From Rothia nasimurium (GTDB taxonomy: Bacteria > Actinomycetota > Actinomycetes > Actinomycetales > Micrococcaceae): DNA of 64,000 nt. Both the position numbers and the translations under genes were made by a program. Positions 46,301 to 53,743 of this stretch are shown here, piece after piece (within the stretch, counting starts at the first letter, position 1; each line of letters starts with the position of its first letter). The stretch is taken from NCBI RefSeq assembly GCF_928381705.1, contig NZ_CAKMSR010000004.1:62001-126000 (forward strand), read 5' to 3'. The notes below the pieces were generated by a model that did not search any database, was not told the DNA's origin, and saw only the letters and a program-made list of their open reading frames with translations.

Positions 46301-47756
46301 CCTCTTCGGAGTAGAGGCGGATGGCGATACCGTCAGAGACACGGCCACAACGGCCCGAACGCTGATTGGCGGAGGCCTGCGAAATGCGCTCGATGGGTAG
46401 GCGCTGCACCTTGGTCCGCGCGGAGTAGCGCGAGATACGGGCGGTGCCGGTGTCGATCACGTACTTGATGCCGGGCACGGTCAGGGAGGTTTCCGCCACG
46501 TTGGTTGCCAGCACGATGCGGGGCCGGCCACCGGGTTTGAAAACCCTGTGCTGCTCAGCCATCGACAGGCGGGCGTAGAGGGGCAGCACCTCGTAGTCGG
46601 CCAGGCGGCGGGTGGATCGCACCATATCCTCGATAGCGTCGGCCGCGTCGCGGATTTCGCGCTCGCCCGAGAAGAAAATCAGAATGTCGCCGGGGGCTTC
46701 TTCAGAAAGCTCCCGGATGGCGTCAAGCACGCCCTCAATCGGGTCGCGGTCGTCGTCCTCGAGGCCGTCACCGGCGTCCGCCTCGTCCTCTCCGCCGTCG
46801 CCGGTGCGCGGCTCGCTCAGCGGGCGGTAGCGGATCTCGACCGGGTAGGTGCGGCCGGAGACCTCAATGATGGGCGGGGCATCATCGGGTAGGGTTGCCT
46901 CGGCGATTTCTTTTTCCTCGGGGCTGAGGGTCTCGTCGACGATGCCGACACCGGGTACAAAGCTGGGGGAGAAGTGGCGGGCGAAACGCTCGGGGTCAAT
47001 GGTGGCTGAGGTAATGACGATTTTCAGGTCGGGGCGCTGCGGCATAATGCGCTTGAGGTAGCCCAGAATGAAGTCAATGTTGAGGGAACGTTCGTGGGCC
47101 TCATCAATGATGATGGCCGAGTACTGGCGTAGCAGCCGGTCGTTTTGGATTTCGGCCAGCAAAATACCGTCGGTCATGAGCTTGATAGCGGAGCCCTCGC
47201 CCACCTCGGAGGTAAAGCGCACCTGGTAGCCGACCGTCTCACCGATCTTCTGGCCCAGTTCCTCAGCGATGCGTTCTGCTACCGAGCGGGCTGCCAGTCG
47301 GCGGGGCTGGGTATGGCCAATCATGCCCTTCTCCGCCAGACCCAGTTCAAGGAGCATCTTGGGGAGCTGGGTGGTCTTACCCGAGCCGGTTTCACCCGCA
47401 ACGATGGTGACCTGGTTGTCGCGGATAGCTGCCATGATGTCGTCCCGGCGGGCAGAGACGGGCAGGCCCTCGGGATAGGTGATTTTTTCGGGAATCAGCG
47501 GGGTGTAGGGACGGCGCTGGTTCGGTTTCTTCCCGCCCTGCTTGCCCCGGGGGGCTGAGCTGCGGCCGCGGCGCTGGGAGCGGGCGGGTGCGTCCGCCCC
47601 CTCACGAGGGCTGGACGCCTGCTTCCCCCTGCCACCGCGCTTTTCGGCGGTCTGGGGTTCGGTGGGCTCGGATGCGCGGACGCCCGCGCCGTGCATAGCA
47701 GCGGCGATAGCGGAGAGGGGCTGGGCAGGAGTGCGGGAAGAATCTGAACTAGACAT
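43323..47756 (-). CDS. hrpA: ATP-dependent RNA helicase HrpA
   Basis: 1477 residues from ATG 47754-47756 (MSSSDSSRTPAQPLS), chosen for GAGGGCAGT upstream. After a basic, disordered N terminus (1-90) come the DEAH helicase motifs: I GETGSGKTTQLPK, Ia HTQPRRLAARSVAERIAEEL, II DEAHERS, III TSATIDPERF, then FFSGEREIRD, LATNVAETSLTVPGI and QRSGRCGRVSDG. HA2/winged-helix, OB-fold and a long HrpA-specific C-terminal region follow. A Ala/Gly/Ser-rich insert lies in the C-terminal half (about residues 1140-1200). HrpA proteins act in RNA processing and have been shown to rescue collided ribosomes in E. coli. It is a solitary gene, divergent from higBA. Confidence 0.93.
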   Translation of the reverse strand: MSSSDSSRTPAQPLSAIAAAMHGAGVRASEPTEPQTAEKRGGRGKQASSPREGADAPARSQRRGRSSAPRGKQGGKKPNQRRPYTPLIPEKITYPEGLPVSARRDDIMAAIRDNQVTIVAGETGSGKTTQLPKMLLELGLAEKGMIGHTQPRRLAARSVAERIAEELGQKIGETVGYQVRFTSEVGEGSAIKLMTDGILLAEIQNDRLLRQYSAIIIDEAHERSLNIDFILGYLKRIMPQRPDLKIVITSATIDPERFARHFSPSFVPGVGIVDETLSPEEKEIAEATLPDDAPPIIEVSGRTYPVEIRYRPLSEPRTGDGGEDEADAGDGLEDDDRDPIEGVLDAIRELSEEAPGDILIFFSGEREIRDAADAIEDMVRSTRRLADYEVLPLYARLSMAEQHRVFKPGGRPRIVLATNVAETSLTVPGIKYVIDTGTARISRYSARTKVQRLPIERISQASANQRSGRCGRVSDGIAIRLYSEEDFQARAEFTDPEILRTNLAAVILQMTAIGVVKSPADIEKFPFVQPPETRAINDGVNLLRELGALATPGREGADALPRDTRGARGRGGRRPSSPLTAAGRAMAALPVDPRLARMIVEGSKRGVAKEIMVLAAALTIQDPRERPAEHRGEADSLHARYKDEKSDFTSFLLLWQYINEKQAELSSSQFRKMCHREYLNFLRIREWQDLFAQLREIGRSAGITVEGGRDIDPAASETEVHKSLLSGLLSHIGMQDEQNRHEYRGARGTRFAIFPGSALFKKNPVWLVSAELVETSRLWARVNAQIEPEWVEELAGPLLKHSYSDPHWSSRQGSVLAHEKVTLFGLPIIADRRIQYWRVDPVAAREIFIQSALVEGDWQTRHRFFARNQKALAEVEELEARLRRRDLRVDDAVLFDFYNARIPEHVVSERHFDRWWKEERRVNEHLLDFTPENLIDEEAADYDESLFPRTWTARTSGGELALDLRYEYAPSVQIGGVRSSQTQTDGIAVQVPVLFLGQLEPAPFEWLIPGLREELVTALIKSLPKQIRKNFVPAPDVARQAVEKLNADYSPAADSLTEALALVLRRLRGHVVDPAEFNWDAVPEHLRFTFQVRNHQNKILGEGKDLVELQGLLHAEIRSALAASLGASPETMGKMAAMAAGGKKGQDARGGSAPSAAPSAAGSRGAGVKGAQASAPEQAVGSKAVREVSGLTDWPEQDLPRKVERVIATQTVAGYPALVDEGASVAVRIFPTEAEATRAQRGGVIRLLKLNTPSPERYVSEHLNNREKLVFTQNPHGSIEALISDCTVAAIDQLVPATPPFTREEYTALFNSVRAELIDTVFVMTKLVADILSETAKVQKLIKKSTSLAVIHAMSDMKSQLENLVYPGFVASTGAVQLHHLPRYLKAITKRIEKLGPNVNRDNQLMLTVQELEDAYDKAVQSLPGGTVPTPELEQVGWMIEELRVSFFAQELGTAYTVSEKRVAKALREAMEAIKNA

Positions 47757-47821
47757 ACTGCCCTCTATTTTAGGGCAGAGCCGGCACGAACGGTCAGGTT
47801 TCACTGGTCGCGTGAAGCCTA

Positions 47822-47880
47822 TCGACTATAGTCGACAAAAATATCAAAAAAGAGAAGTTTATCGACTATAGTCGATAAAC
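47822..47880. promoter_or_regulatory. Paired ATCGACTATAGTCGAT palindromes between hrpA and higBA
   Basis: TCGACTATAGTCGA at 47822-47835, and a perfect 24-bp palindrome at 47857-47880 with the same core, have centres 40 bp apart (about four helical turns). Each includes TATAGT on both strands, so they may overlap -10 elements. Likely operators for the HigA protein or for another repressor of the divergent genes. Confidence 0.65.
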
Positions 47881-47929
47881 TTTCGGTTCGTTGGTGTGAT
47901 AAATGGGTTTAAGCCAGCCTACCTATTGA

Positions 47930-47952
47930 GCTATAACGTCTCGCGTTATAGC
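47930..47952. promoter_or_regulatory. Third inverted repeat, just before higB
   Basis: GCTATAACG and CGTTATAGC (9 bp, perfect) around TCTCG, ending eight bases before the higB ATG. Its sequence differs from the two upstream palindromes. A second operator type or a structure at the message start is possible. Confidence 0.55.
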
Positions 47953-47960
47953 CTGGAGCT

Positions 47961-48242
47961 ATGATTCAATCTTTCGCAGATCGAAACACGGAGAAGCTAG
48001 CCCAGCGCCAGCGGGTTCCCGTTTTTGACACGCGCATTGAACGAGTTGCTCTAAGGAAACTGAGATTATTGGATGCCGCTACATCACTCAATGACTTGAG
48101 AGTGCCCCCGGGTAACCGTCTGGAAGCTCTCAAAGGTGATAGGGCTGGGCAACATAGTATAAGAATTAATGATCAATGGAGAATCTGTTTTACCTGGACT
48201 CATGCAGGGCCCGAAGGAGTTGAAATCGTTGATTACCATTAG
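47961..48242 (+). CDS. higB: HigB-type toxin (RelE/ParE superfamily)
   Basis: 93 residues. MIQSFADRNTEKLAQRQRVP, then DTRIERVALRKLRLLDAATS, LRVPPGNRLEALKGDRAGQH, and the core end SIRINDQWRICFTWTHAGPE with a terminal VEIVDYH are the HigB signature (PF05015). HigB toxins cleave mRNA at the ribosome. Both the gene order (toxin first) and the overlap with the following antitoxin gene are typical of higBA. Base composition is more AT-rich than neighbours, fitting acquisition. Start ATG 47961, with GGAGCT just before it. Confidence 0.92.
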   Translation: MIQSFADRNTEKLAQRQRVPVFDTRIERVALRKLRLLDAATSLNDLRVPPGNRLEALKGDRAGQHSIRINDQWRICFTWTHAGPEGVEIVDYH

Positions 48243-48528
48243 TTTGCCTCCGGTACACCCTGGGGAGGTTCTCTTTGAAGATTTTATGGAACCCCTTAGT
48301 GTGAGCCAGAACCAGGTTGCCCGAGCCATAGGAGTCTCACCGCGTCGGATTAACGACATTGTGCATGGTAGGCGAGCAGTAACAGCTGATACTGCGGCCC
48401 GGCTGTCTCGTTATTTTGGTACGAGTGCTGAGTTTTGGCTCAATCTACAGGCCCGGTATGAGCTGGATATGCTTGAAGAAACAAAGGCTGAGACTTTGGC
48501 AGCTATCGTTCCATTGAACGCTGCCTAG
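48229..48528 (+). CDS. higA: HigA-type antitoxin
   Basis: 99 residues from TTG 48229, nine bases after AAGGAG and overlapping the higB stop by 14 bp. This start gives MITISLPPVHPGEVLFEDFM, the normal HigA N terminus. An ATG at 48202 would add nine residues. The XRE-type HTH is LSVSQNQVARAIGVSPRRIN, followed by DIVHGRRAVTADTAARLSRY and SAEFWLNLQARYELDMLEE. It neutralises HigB and represses the operon, most likely through the palindromes upstream. Confidence 0.92.
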   Translation: MITISLPPVHPGEVLFEDFMEPLSVSQNQVARAIGVSPRRINDIVHGRRAVTADTAARLSRYFGTSAEFWLNLQARYELDMLEETKAETLAAIVPLNAA

Positions 48529-48533
48529 AGACG

Positions 48534-48585
48534 AGGACGCCCCGCCCTCCTGCCCTGGGGCAGGGGAGCGGGGCGCAGGCGTCCT
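48534..48585. terminator. Bidirectional terminator with AGGACGCC arms
   Basis: AGGACGCC (48534-48541) and GGCGTCCT (48578-48585) flank inner CCCGCCC..., CCTGCCC/GGGCAGG pairing. It lies between convergent higA and deoD, with the deoD stop 11 bp away. Confidence 0.7.
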
Positions 48586-48595
48586 GACAGAAAAG

Positions 48596-49318
48596 TTAGA
48601 GGCTGGCAGCGACGGGCAGGACGAGCTCCATCATGTCGGTGAAAGCGGTCTGACGCTGCTCGGCGGTAGTCTCAACACCCTTGAAGAGGTGGTCTGAGAC
48701 AGTGAAAACAGAGAGGGCCTGCACACCGGCGGCGGCAGCCACAGCGTAGATACCGGCGGTTTCCATCTCAACAGCCAGCACACCCATCTCAGCCCACTTA
48801 GAGGCGTCAGAGAAATCAGAGCGGTAGAAAACGTCAGAAGACAGCACGTTACCCACGTTGAGGGTCTTGCCCTGGGCCTCGGCCTCCTTGGCCACAGCCG
48901 ACAGCAGGGGCCAGGACGCGGTGGGGGCAAAGGTGCCGGGGAGCTTGTAGTGGTGCATGAAGTTGGAATCGGTCGAAGCTGCTGAGGCCACGACTAGATC
49001 AAAAAGGTCAAGGCCCTCAGCCATACCACCGCAGGTACCGATACGGATCAGGTTCTTCACGCCAAAGGTGTGAATCAGCTCGTGGGCGTAGAGGCTGGCC
49101 GAAGGGATGCCCATGCCGGTACCCATGACCGAAATACGTTGGCCCTTGTAGTCGCCGGTGAAGCCGAACATGTTGCGCACGGTGTTGAACTGTACGACGT
49201 TCTCAAGGTAGGTATCGGCAATGAACTTGGCGCGCAGGGGGTCTCCGGGCAGCAGGATGGTTTCGGCAATTTCAGCGCCGTTCGGGGCAATGTGCGGGGT
49301 ATTGACGGCTTCTGCCAT
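48596..49318 (-). CDS. deoD: Purine-nucleoside phosphorylase, DeoD type
   Basis: Splits purine ribo- and deoxyribonucleosides with phosphate in salvage. 240 residues, hexameric type: NTPHIAPNGAEIAETILLPG and DPLRAKFIADTYLENVVQFN hold the phosphate and base site, GMGIPSASLYAHELIHTFG the core, GVLAVEMETAGIYAVAAAAG the ribose-site Glu, and TVSDHLFKGVETTAEQR the catalytic Asp. Length matches DeoD (about 235-240). It is transcribed alone, leftward. Confidence 0.95.
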   Translation of the reverse strand: MAEAVNTPHIAPNGAEIAETILLPGDPLRAKFIADTYLENVVQFNTVRNMFGFTGDYKGQRISVMGTGMGIPSASLYAHELIHTFGVKNLIRIGTCGGMAEGLDLFDLVVASAASTDSNFMHHYKLPGTFAPTASWPLLSAVAKEAEAQGKTLNVGNVLSSDVFYRSDFSDASKWAEMGVLAVEMETAGIYAVAAAAGVQALSVFTVSDHLFKGVETTAEQRQTAFTDMMELVLPVAASL

Positions 49319-49437
49319 GTCATTCTCTTTTCAGGTGCGAAAGGGTGGGGTTTTCGCCCCTAGTCTACCCGGCTTCATATAAGCAACCCTACTTAGTAAT
49401 TTGGTAGGGTGGGAGGGAACGCCGAAAGGAGTAGTCA

Positions 49438-49833
49438 ATGAAGAAAGCACTCTATCTCACCCTGGTCGCAGCTTTTGGTGCCTCGATTAGCGGCGTCATC
49501 GGTCTGTTGCGGGCCTTCGCGCTCCCAGAGCAAGAACTGACGCCCTATCTTATCGGTATGACGATTGGGGCAGTTGCCCTGACTTTCATCAGCCTAGCTG
49601 CCCTGCGTTTCCCCGGCTCCGACCTTCACCTGATCTACCGTCGACAGTTTACGGCTCGCCCCTCCGGGGCCTTCCTGCTGGGCGCGGTGTTCGGGCTAGG
49701 AATAAGCCTACCCCGCATCGACCCGCAGGACTTTATCTTCGATGCTATCTTCTCTATCATTTTTGCCCTGGTTATCGGAGTGATAGCAGCAGTCTGGGTT
49801 GCCTTCCGTCGGCCTGCTCCTGACCTAAACTAG
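49438..49833 (+). CDS. Small membrane protein, unknown function
   Basis: 131 residues with four hydrophobic segments at about 5-25 (LTLVAAFGASISGVIGLLRA), 38-58, 80-95 (FLLGAVFGLGISLP) and 102-123 (IFSIIFALVIGVIAAVWVAF). The loops are short and the tail RRPAPDLN is polar. I do not recognise the family. ATG 49438 is preceded by AAAGGAGTAGTCA, a strong ribosome site, and the stop lies four bases before the GNAT-VOC fusion gene, so the two are likely co-expressed. Confidence 0.6.
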   Translation: MKKALYLTLVAAFGASISGVIGLLRAFALPEQELTPYLIGMTIGAVALTFISLAALRFPGSDLHLIYRRQFTARPSGAFLLGAVFGLGISLPRIDPQDFIFDAIFSIIFALVIGVIAAVWVAFRRPAPDLN

Positions 49834-49837
49834 GCAC

Positions 49838-50827
49838 ATGGAGCTACGCTACTGGGCACTCATCGACGCCCCTGACCTTTACTCGATTTACCGCACATCA
49901 TCAGGCCTCGAGCGGCAGATGCCAGCCCTCGCCAGCGAAGAGGACGCCCGGAACCTCATCGAAACCAGCTACCTACCGGCTGAAAACCGGGCTATTTTCT
50001 GCCTCAGTGACGAGGGACGGCCCGCAGGGCTCATCGGGCTGAACTTTACGGCCCGCAGCGATACCGGAGCCTGGGACAGGGCCTGGGTCTACTACTGGCT
50101 AGCTGACCCCTATCGCGGGCAGGGCTACACAAAAGCGGCTCTCACGGCGGTGTGCGCCTGGGCCCTGGGCGATCCCAACCCCGCACCAACCCTACCTACT
50201 CTCGATACCGGCCTGCTGGCGTCCCTACCCTCACCCCGCCTCCGCCGTCTGGAACTGGGCTACCGCGCCAACAACCTCGCGAGCGGAGCCGTTGCCGCCG
50301 CAGCCGGATTCCAGGTTGAAGGGATTGAGCGGGAGAAATTTCTCTACGCCGGGCAGACCTACGACGCGGTGATAGCCGCTAGGCTCCGCAGGGGCGGACG
50401 CACTCCGGCCAGTCTGAGCTGCCAGGAGGCAGTTTCCCGCCCCGGCTTCCACCACGTTGAACTCTGGATCGAATCCCTGGCAACAGCCCTACCATCCTGG
50501 GCCTGGCTCACCCAGCAACTAGGGTGGACGACCTACCAGGAGTGGCCCGGCGGAATCTCCTGGCAGGCTCATGATGGCTCCTACCTCGTCCTCGAAGAAT
50601 CCCCCGATACCACCGGCCCCCATAACCGCACCCACGCCGGTCTCAACCACCTGGCCTTCACAGTGCCGTCCGCAGCCTTGCTCGATAAGCTCCGTAGCGA
50701 GGCTACCAGCCACGGCTGGAGTGAACTCTTCGCAGACCGATATCCGCACGCAGGCGGCCCCGACCACTACGCCCTCTACCTCGAAAATAAGCAGGGGTTT
50801 GAAGTGGAACTCGTCGCCCCAAACTAA
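49838..50827 (+). CDS. GNAT acetyltransferase fused to a VOC (glyoxalase/bleomycin-resistance) domain
   Basis: 329 residues, two folds. Residues 1 to about 185 are a RimJ/RimL-type GNAT domain: MELRYWALIDAPDLYSIYRT, YYWLADPYRGQGYTKAALTA (acetyl-CoA loop, RGQGYT), and LELGYRANNLASGAVAAAAG before FQVEGIEREKF. Residues about 205-329 are a VOC domain: PGFHHVELWIESLATALPSW (N-terminal metal His), ISWQAHDGSYLVLEESPDTT, GLNHLAFTVPS (second His) and YALYLENKQGFEVELVAPN (Glu ligand). The fusion suggests that an acetylation and a metal-assisted reaction or binding act on one small molecule, perhaps a drug or an aldehyde adduct. That is inference; neither half reveals its substrate. Confidence 0.8.
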   Translation: MELRYWALIDAPDLYSIYRTSSGLERQMPALASEEDARNLIETSYLPAENRAIFCLSDEGRPAGLIGLNFTARSDTGAWDRAWVYYWLADPYRGQGYTKAALTAVCAWALGDPNPAPTLPTLDTGLLASLPSPRLRRLELGYRANNLASGAVAAAAGFQVEGIEREKFLYAGQTYDAVIAARLRRGGRTPASLSCQEAVSRPGFHHVELWIESLATALPSWAWLTQQLGWTTYQEWPGGISWQAHDGSYLVLEESPDTTGPHNRTHAGLNHLAFTVPSAALLDKLRSEATSHGWSELFADRYPHAGGPDHYALYLENKQGFEVELVAPN

Positions 50828-50847
50828 CCCGCACTTAGTCTGAAAAC

Positions 50848-50865
50848 CCCGCAACTAGTTGCGGG
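50848..50865 (+). terminator. Short palindromic terminator of the fusion gene
   Basis: CCCGCAACTAGTTGCGGG is a perfect palindrome 21 bp after the stop of the GNAT-VOC gene. No T run follows, so strength is uncertain. Confidence 0.5.
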
Positions 50866-50909
50866 TAAAACAGAATAAATGCGGGGAAGAAGGCGGACGC
50901 CGGGCACAA

Positions 50910-50960
50910 AAAAGAGAAGGTATGCCAAAATGCGCGAAGCGCTGGCATACCTTCTCTTTT
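50910..50960 (-). terminator. Terminator of tRNA-Arg
   Basis: Arms AAAAGAGAAGGTATGCCA and TGGCATACCTTCTCTTTT (50910-50927, 50943-50960), with TTTTTT on the minus strand. It directly follows the tRNA 3' end and can even pair with part of it. Confidence 0.85.
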
Positions 50961-50962
50961 TG

Positions 50963-51035
50963 TGCCCTCGAAAGGATTCGAACCTTCGACACCCAGCTCC
51001 GGAAACTGGTGCTCTATCCACTGAGCTACGAGGGC
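50963..51035 (-). tRNA. tRNA-Arg (CCG)
   Basis: A 73-base cloverleaf: acceptor GCCCTCG/CGAGGGC with discriminator A, D arm with TAGCTCAGTGGATAGAGC, anticodon stem CCAGT/GCTGG around TTCCGGA giving anticodon CCG, and T arm GAAGG/CCTTT around TTCGAAT. CCA is not encoded. It decodes CGG codons. argS lies about 1 kb downstream on the other strand, probably by chance. Confidence 0.95.
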
Positions 51036-51156
51036 AACACTGAACCTTCACAATAGATAGTGAAACTCAGACCTGATTACTCTATCAGAAACCCCACCCC
51101 ACAACACAAACCGATTACAGTAGGAACAAAGACCAGCGCACCGAAGGGCTGAATCA

Positions 51157-52071
51157 ATGACCACACTCACCGGCAACTACGCGGGAACCAACCACCCCTC
51201 CCAGACTTTTGACTTCTACCCGCCCAGCGCGCCAACCGGTGAACACCACCCCGTGCCCCTGCTCATCTACGTCCACGGCGGAGCCTGGCGATTCGGCGAT
51301 AAATCCTCCTTCCTGCTAGCTGATAACGGTCTGCACCGCGTCCGCGAACGCTTCGCCCACGCAGGCTACGCCACCGCCTCCATCAACTACCGCCTCAGTC
51401 ACGAAGCCCTCTTCCCCGCCCAAATCAACGACCTCAAAACAGCCATCCGCTACTTCAAAACCAGGGCCGAAGACTTCGGAATCGACCCCAACCGTATCGT
51501 CCTCGCAGGCGGATCGGCGGGCGGGCACCTGGTCCAGCTAGCCGCCGCCACCGGCCACCTGAACGAGCCCTACCTCGAAGGCCTCTCAGCCAGCGCGCTC
51601 GCTGCCCGAACCATCGCCGGTGAGCCGGACTCGTCCGTCCGCTGTGCCGTCTCCATCTACGGGGTTAGCGATCTGCGCACCATCTTCGACGACCGCGTCG
51701 CCTGGGGGTTCCCCTATGACCACCCCGAGGACGACGGGGCGGAATGGCGTCTGCTTGGCTCCACCTACCCTGCCCCGGTAGGCACTCCAGCAGAGGTCAA
51801 TTGGGCCAAGGCCCACCCCATCGACTACGCCAGAGAGGCAAAGAAAACAGGGGAGCGAACCCACGCCCCGGTCTACTACATCCACGGCAGCGGGGACACC
51901 TGCGTGCCTCCCAACCAGTCCGTCGAGGCCCACCGTGCCCTCTCAGCCGCCGGAATCGCCACCGAACTGACCCTGATTGGCGAGGCGGAGCACTCCGACC
52001 CGGCAATCTACGCCAGCGAGAGCGCCTGGGAACATATCATTCGCTGGGTAGGTCTACAGCTCACCCTGTAG
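51157..52071 (+). CDS. Alpha/beta-hydrolase (carboxylesterase / BD-FAE type)
   Basis: 304 residues, no signal peptide, cytosolic. Oxyanion-hole motif [15 protein letters not shown] is at about 45-58. The nucleophile elbow [16 protein letters not shown] places the Ser near residue 119. ISYGVSDLR-like text is followed by a C-terminal Asp in [20 protein letters not shown] and His in EAEHSDPA. This is the layout of small esterases related to kynurenine formamidase and feruloyl-esterase-like hydrolases. The exact substrate is not determinable. It lies 11 bp before argS on the same strand, so read-through transcription is likely. Confidence 0.85.
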   Translation: MTTLTGNYAGTNHPSQTFDFYPPSAPTGEHHPVPLLIYVHGGAWRFGDKSSFLLADNGLHRVRERFAHAGYATASINYRLSHEALFPAQINDLKTAIRYFKTRAEDFGIDPNRIVLAGGSAGGHLVQLAAATGHLNEPYLEGLSASALAARTIAGEPDSSVRCAVSIYGVSDLRTIFDDRVAWGFPYDHPEDDGAEWRLLGSTYPAPVGTPAEVNWAKAHPIDYAREAKKTGERTHAPVYYIHGSGDTCVPPNQSVEAHRALSAAGIATELTLIGEAEHSDPAIYASESAWEHIIRWVGLQLTL

Positions 52072-52081
52072 ACTTGACCCT

Positions 52082-53743
52082 ATGACTCCCGAAGAACTCT
52101 CAAGTGCAATTGACGGCGCGCTGACCGCAGCGTTCGAAGCCGGCGAACTGACCCTGACCGACGGCGAAACCGCCCCCGCTGTGCGCGTAGAGCGCCCTAA
52201 GAACCGCGACCACGGCGACTGGGCCACCAACATCGCCCTGCAGATTTCTAAGAAGGTGGGGAAGAACCCCCGCGAGGTAGCCCAGATCCTGGCTGCCCGA
52301 ATCACCGAGATTGCCGGCGTGGCAAGCGTAGACATCGCTGGCCCCGGCTTCCTCAACATCACCCTAGACGCTGCCGCGGCGGGTGAGCTGGCCAAGACCA
52401 TCGTTGAGCAGGGCTCAGCTTTTGGTACCAACGAAACCCTGGCCGGCCAGACCATCAACCTGGAGTTCGTCTCCGCTAACCCCACCGGCCCCATTCACCT
52501 GGGCGGTACCCGCTGGGCCGCTGTGGGTGACTCCCTGGCCCGTATCTTCATCTCCCAGGGCGCCAAGGTCGTGCGTGAATACTACTTCAACGACCACGGC
52601 AACCAGATTGACCGCTTTGCTCGCTCCCTGCTGGCCCGCGCCAAGGGTGAAGCCGCCCCCGAGGACGGCTACGGCGGTGAGTACATCACCGATATCGCCA
52701 ACCGGGTGCTAGAGGTCCGCCCCGACGCTCTTGAGGCTGAAGACCCCCAGGAAGTCTTCCGCGCCACCGGTGTTGAGTTCATGTTTGAGGACATCAAGGC
52801 CTCTCTGCATGACTTCCACGTTGACTTCGACGTTTACTTCCACGAGAACTCCCTCTTTGAAAACGGCAAGGTCGATGAGCTGCTTGAAAAGCTCAAGGAA
52901 TCTGAGAACCTTTACTTCAAGGACGGCGCCTGGTGGCTTAAGTCCACCGATTTCGGTGACGATAAGGACCGCGTGGTTATCAAGTCTGACGGCAACGCCG
53001 CCTACATCGCCGGTGACATCGCCTACTTCCAGGACAAGACCAAGCGCGAAGAGAACCCCGCTGACCTGGCAATCTACATGCTGGGTGCTGACCACCACGG
53101 CTATGTAGCCCGCCTCAAGGCCGCTGCCGCTGCCCTGGGCGATGACCCCAACATGGTTGAGGTCATGATTGGCCAGATGGTTAACCTGGTCAAGGACGGT
53201 ACGCCCGTGCGTATGTCTAAGCGTGCCGGTACCGTCGTGACCCTGGAAGACCTGGTTGAAATCGTGGGCGTGGATGCAGCCCGCTACTCCCTGACCCGCT
53301 ACTCGGTAGACTCCAACATCGATATCGACCTGGATCTGCTGACCAAGCAGTCCAACGAGAACCCGGTCTTCTACGTGCAGTACGCCCACGCCCGCACCTG
53401 CGCTATTGCCCGCAACGCTGAGGCAGCCGGCGTCACCACCGACTCCGTCGATACCGCCCTGCTGAACTCAGAGGCAGACTCAGCCCTGCTCGCTGCCCTG
53501 GGCCAGTTCGCCGGTGCCGTCAAGGAGGCCGCTGACTTCCGTGAGCCCCACCGCGTGGCCCGCTACCTGGAAACCCTGGCCGGCGCCTACCACCGCTGGT
53601 ACGGTGTCTCCCACGTTGCCCCCAAGGGCGATGAAGAGGTCACCGACCTGCACCGCACCCGCCTGCTGCTGAACAATGCAACCCGCCAGGTACTGGGCAA
53701 CGGCTTAGGCCTGCTGGGCGTCAGCGCACCGGAGAAGATGTAA
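52082..53743 (+). CDS. argS: Arginyl-tRNA synthetase
   Basis: Class I synthetase, 553 residues. An N-terminal additional domain (1 to about 115) is followed by the HIGH-like motif [20 protein letters not shown] (His at 139). [20 protein letters not shown] is the family's tRNA and amino-acid site, [19 protein letters not shown] and KMSK-like [16 protein letters not shown] (about 377-382) follow, and the DALR anticodon-binding domain (from about 435, [20 protein letters not shown]) ends in LGVSAPEKM. The stop (TAA) is immediately followed by the lysA ATG, so the two are translated in tandem. Confidence 0.97.
   Translation: MTPEELSSAIDGALTAAFEAGELTLTDGETAPAVRVERPKNRDHGDWATNIALQISKKVGKNPREVAQILAARITEIAGVASVDIAGPGFLNITLDAAAAGELAKTIVEQGSAFGTNETLAGQTINLEFVSANPTGPIHLGGTRWAAVGDSLARIFISQGAKVVREYYFNDHGNQIDRFARSLLARAKGEAAPEDGYGGEYITDIANRVLEVRPDALEAEDPQEVFRATGVEFMFEDIKASLHDFHVDFDVYFHENSLFENGKVDELLEKLKESENLYFKDGAWWLKSTDFGDDKDRVVIKSDGNAAYIAGDIAYFQDKTKREENPADLAIYMLGADHHGYVARLKAAAAALGDDPNMVEVMIGQMVNLVKDGTPVRMSKRAGTVVTLEDLVEIVGVDAARYSLTRYSVDSNIDIDLDLLTKQSNENPVFYVQYAHARTCAIARNAEAAGVTTDSVDTALLNSEADSALLAALGQFAGAVKEAADFREPHRVARYLETLAGAYHRWYGVSHVAPKGDEEVTDLHRTRLLLNNATRQVLGNGLGLLGVSAPEKM

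Noticed and set aside
50963-52082. tRNA-Arg and argS closeness as a functional pairing
   Set aside because: They are on opposite strands with another gene between and separate terminators; probably chance.
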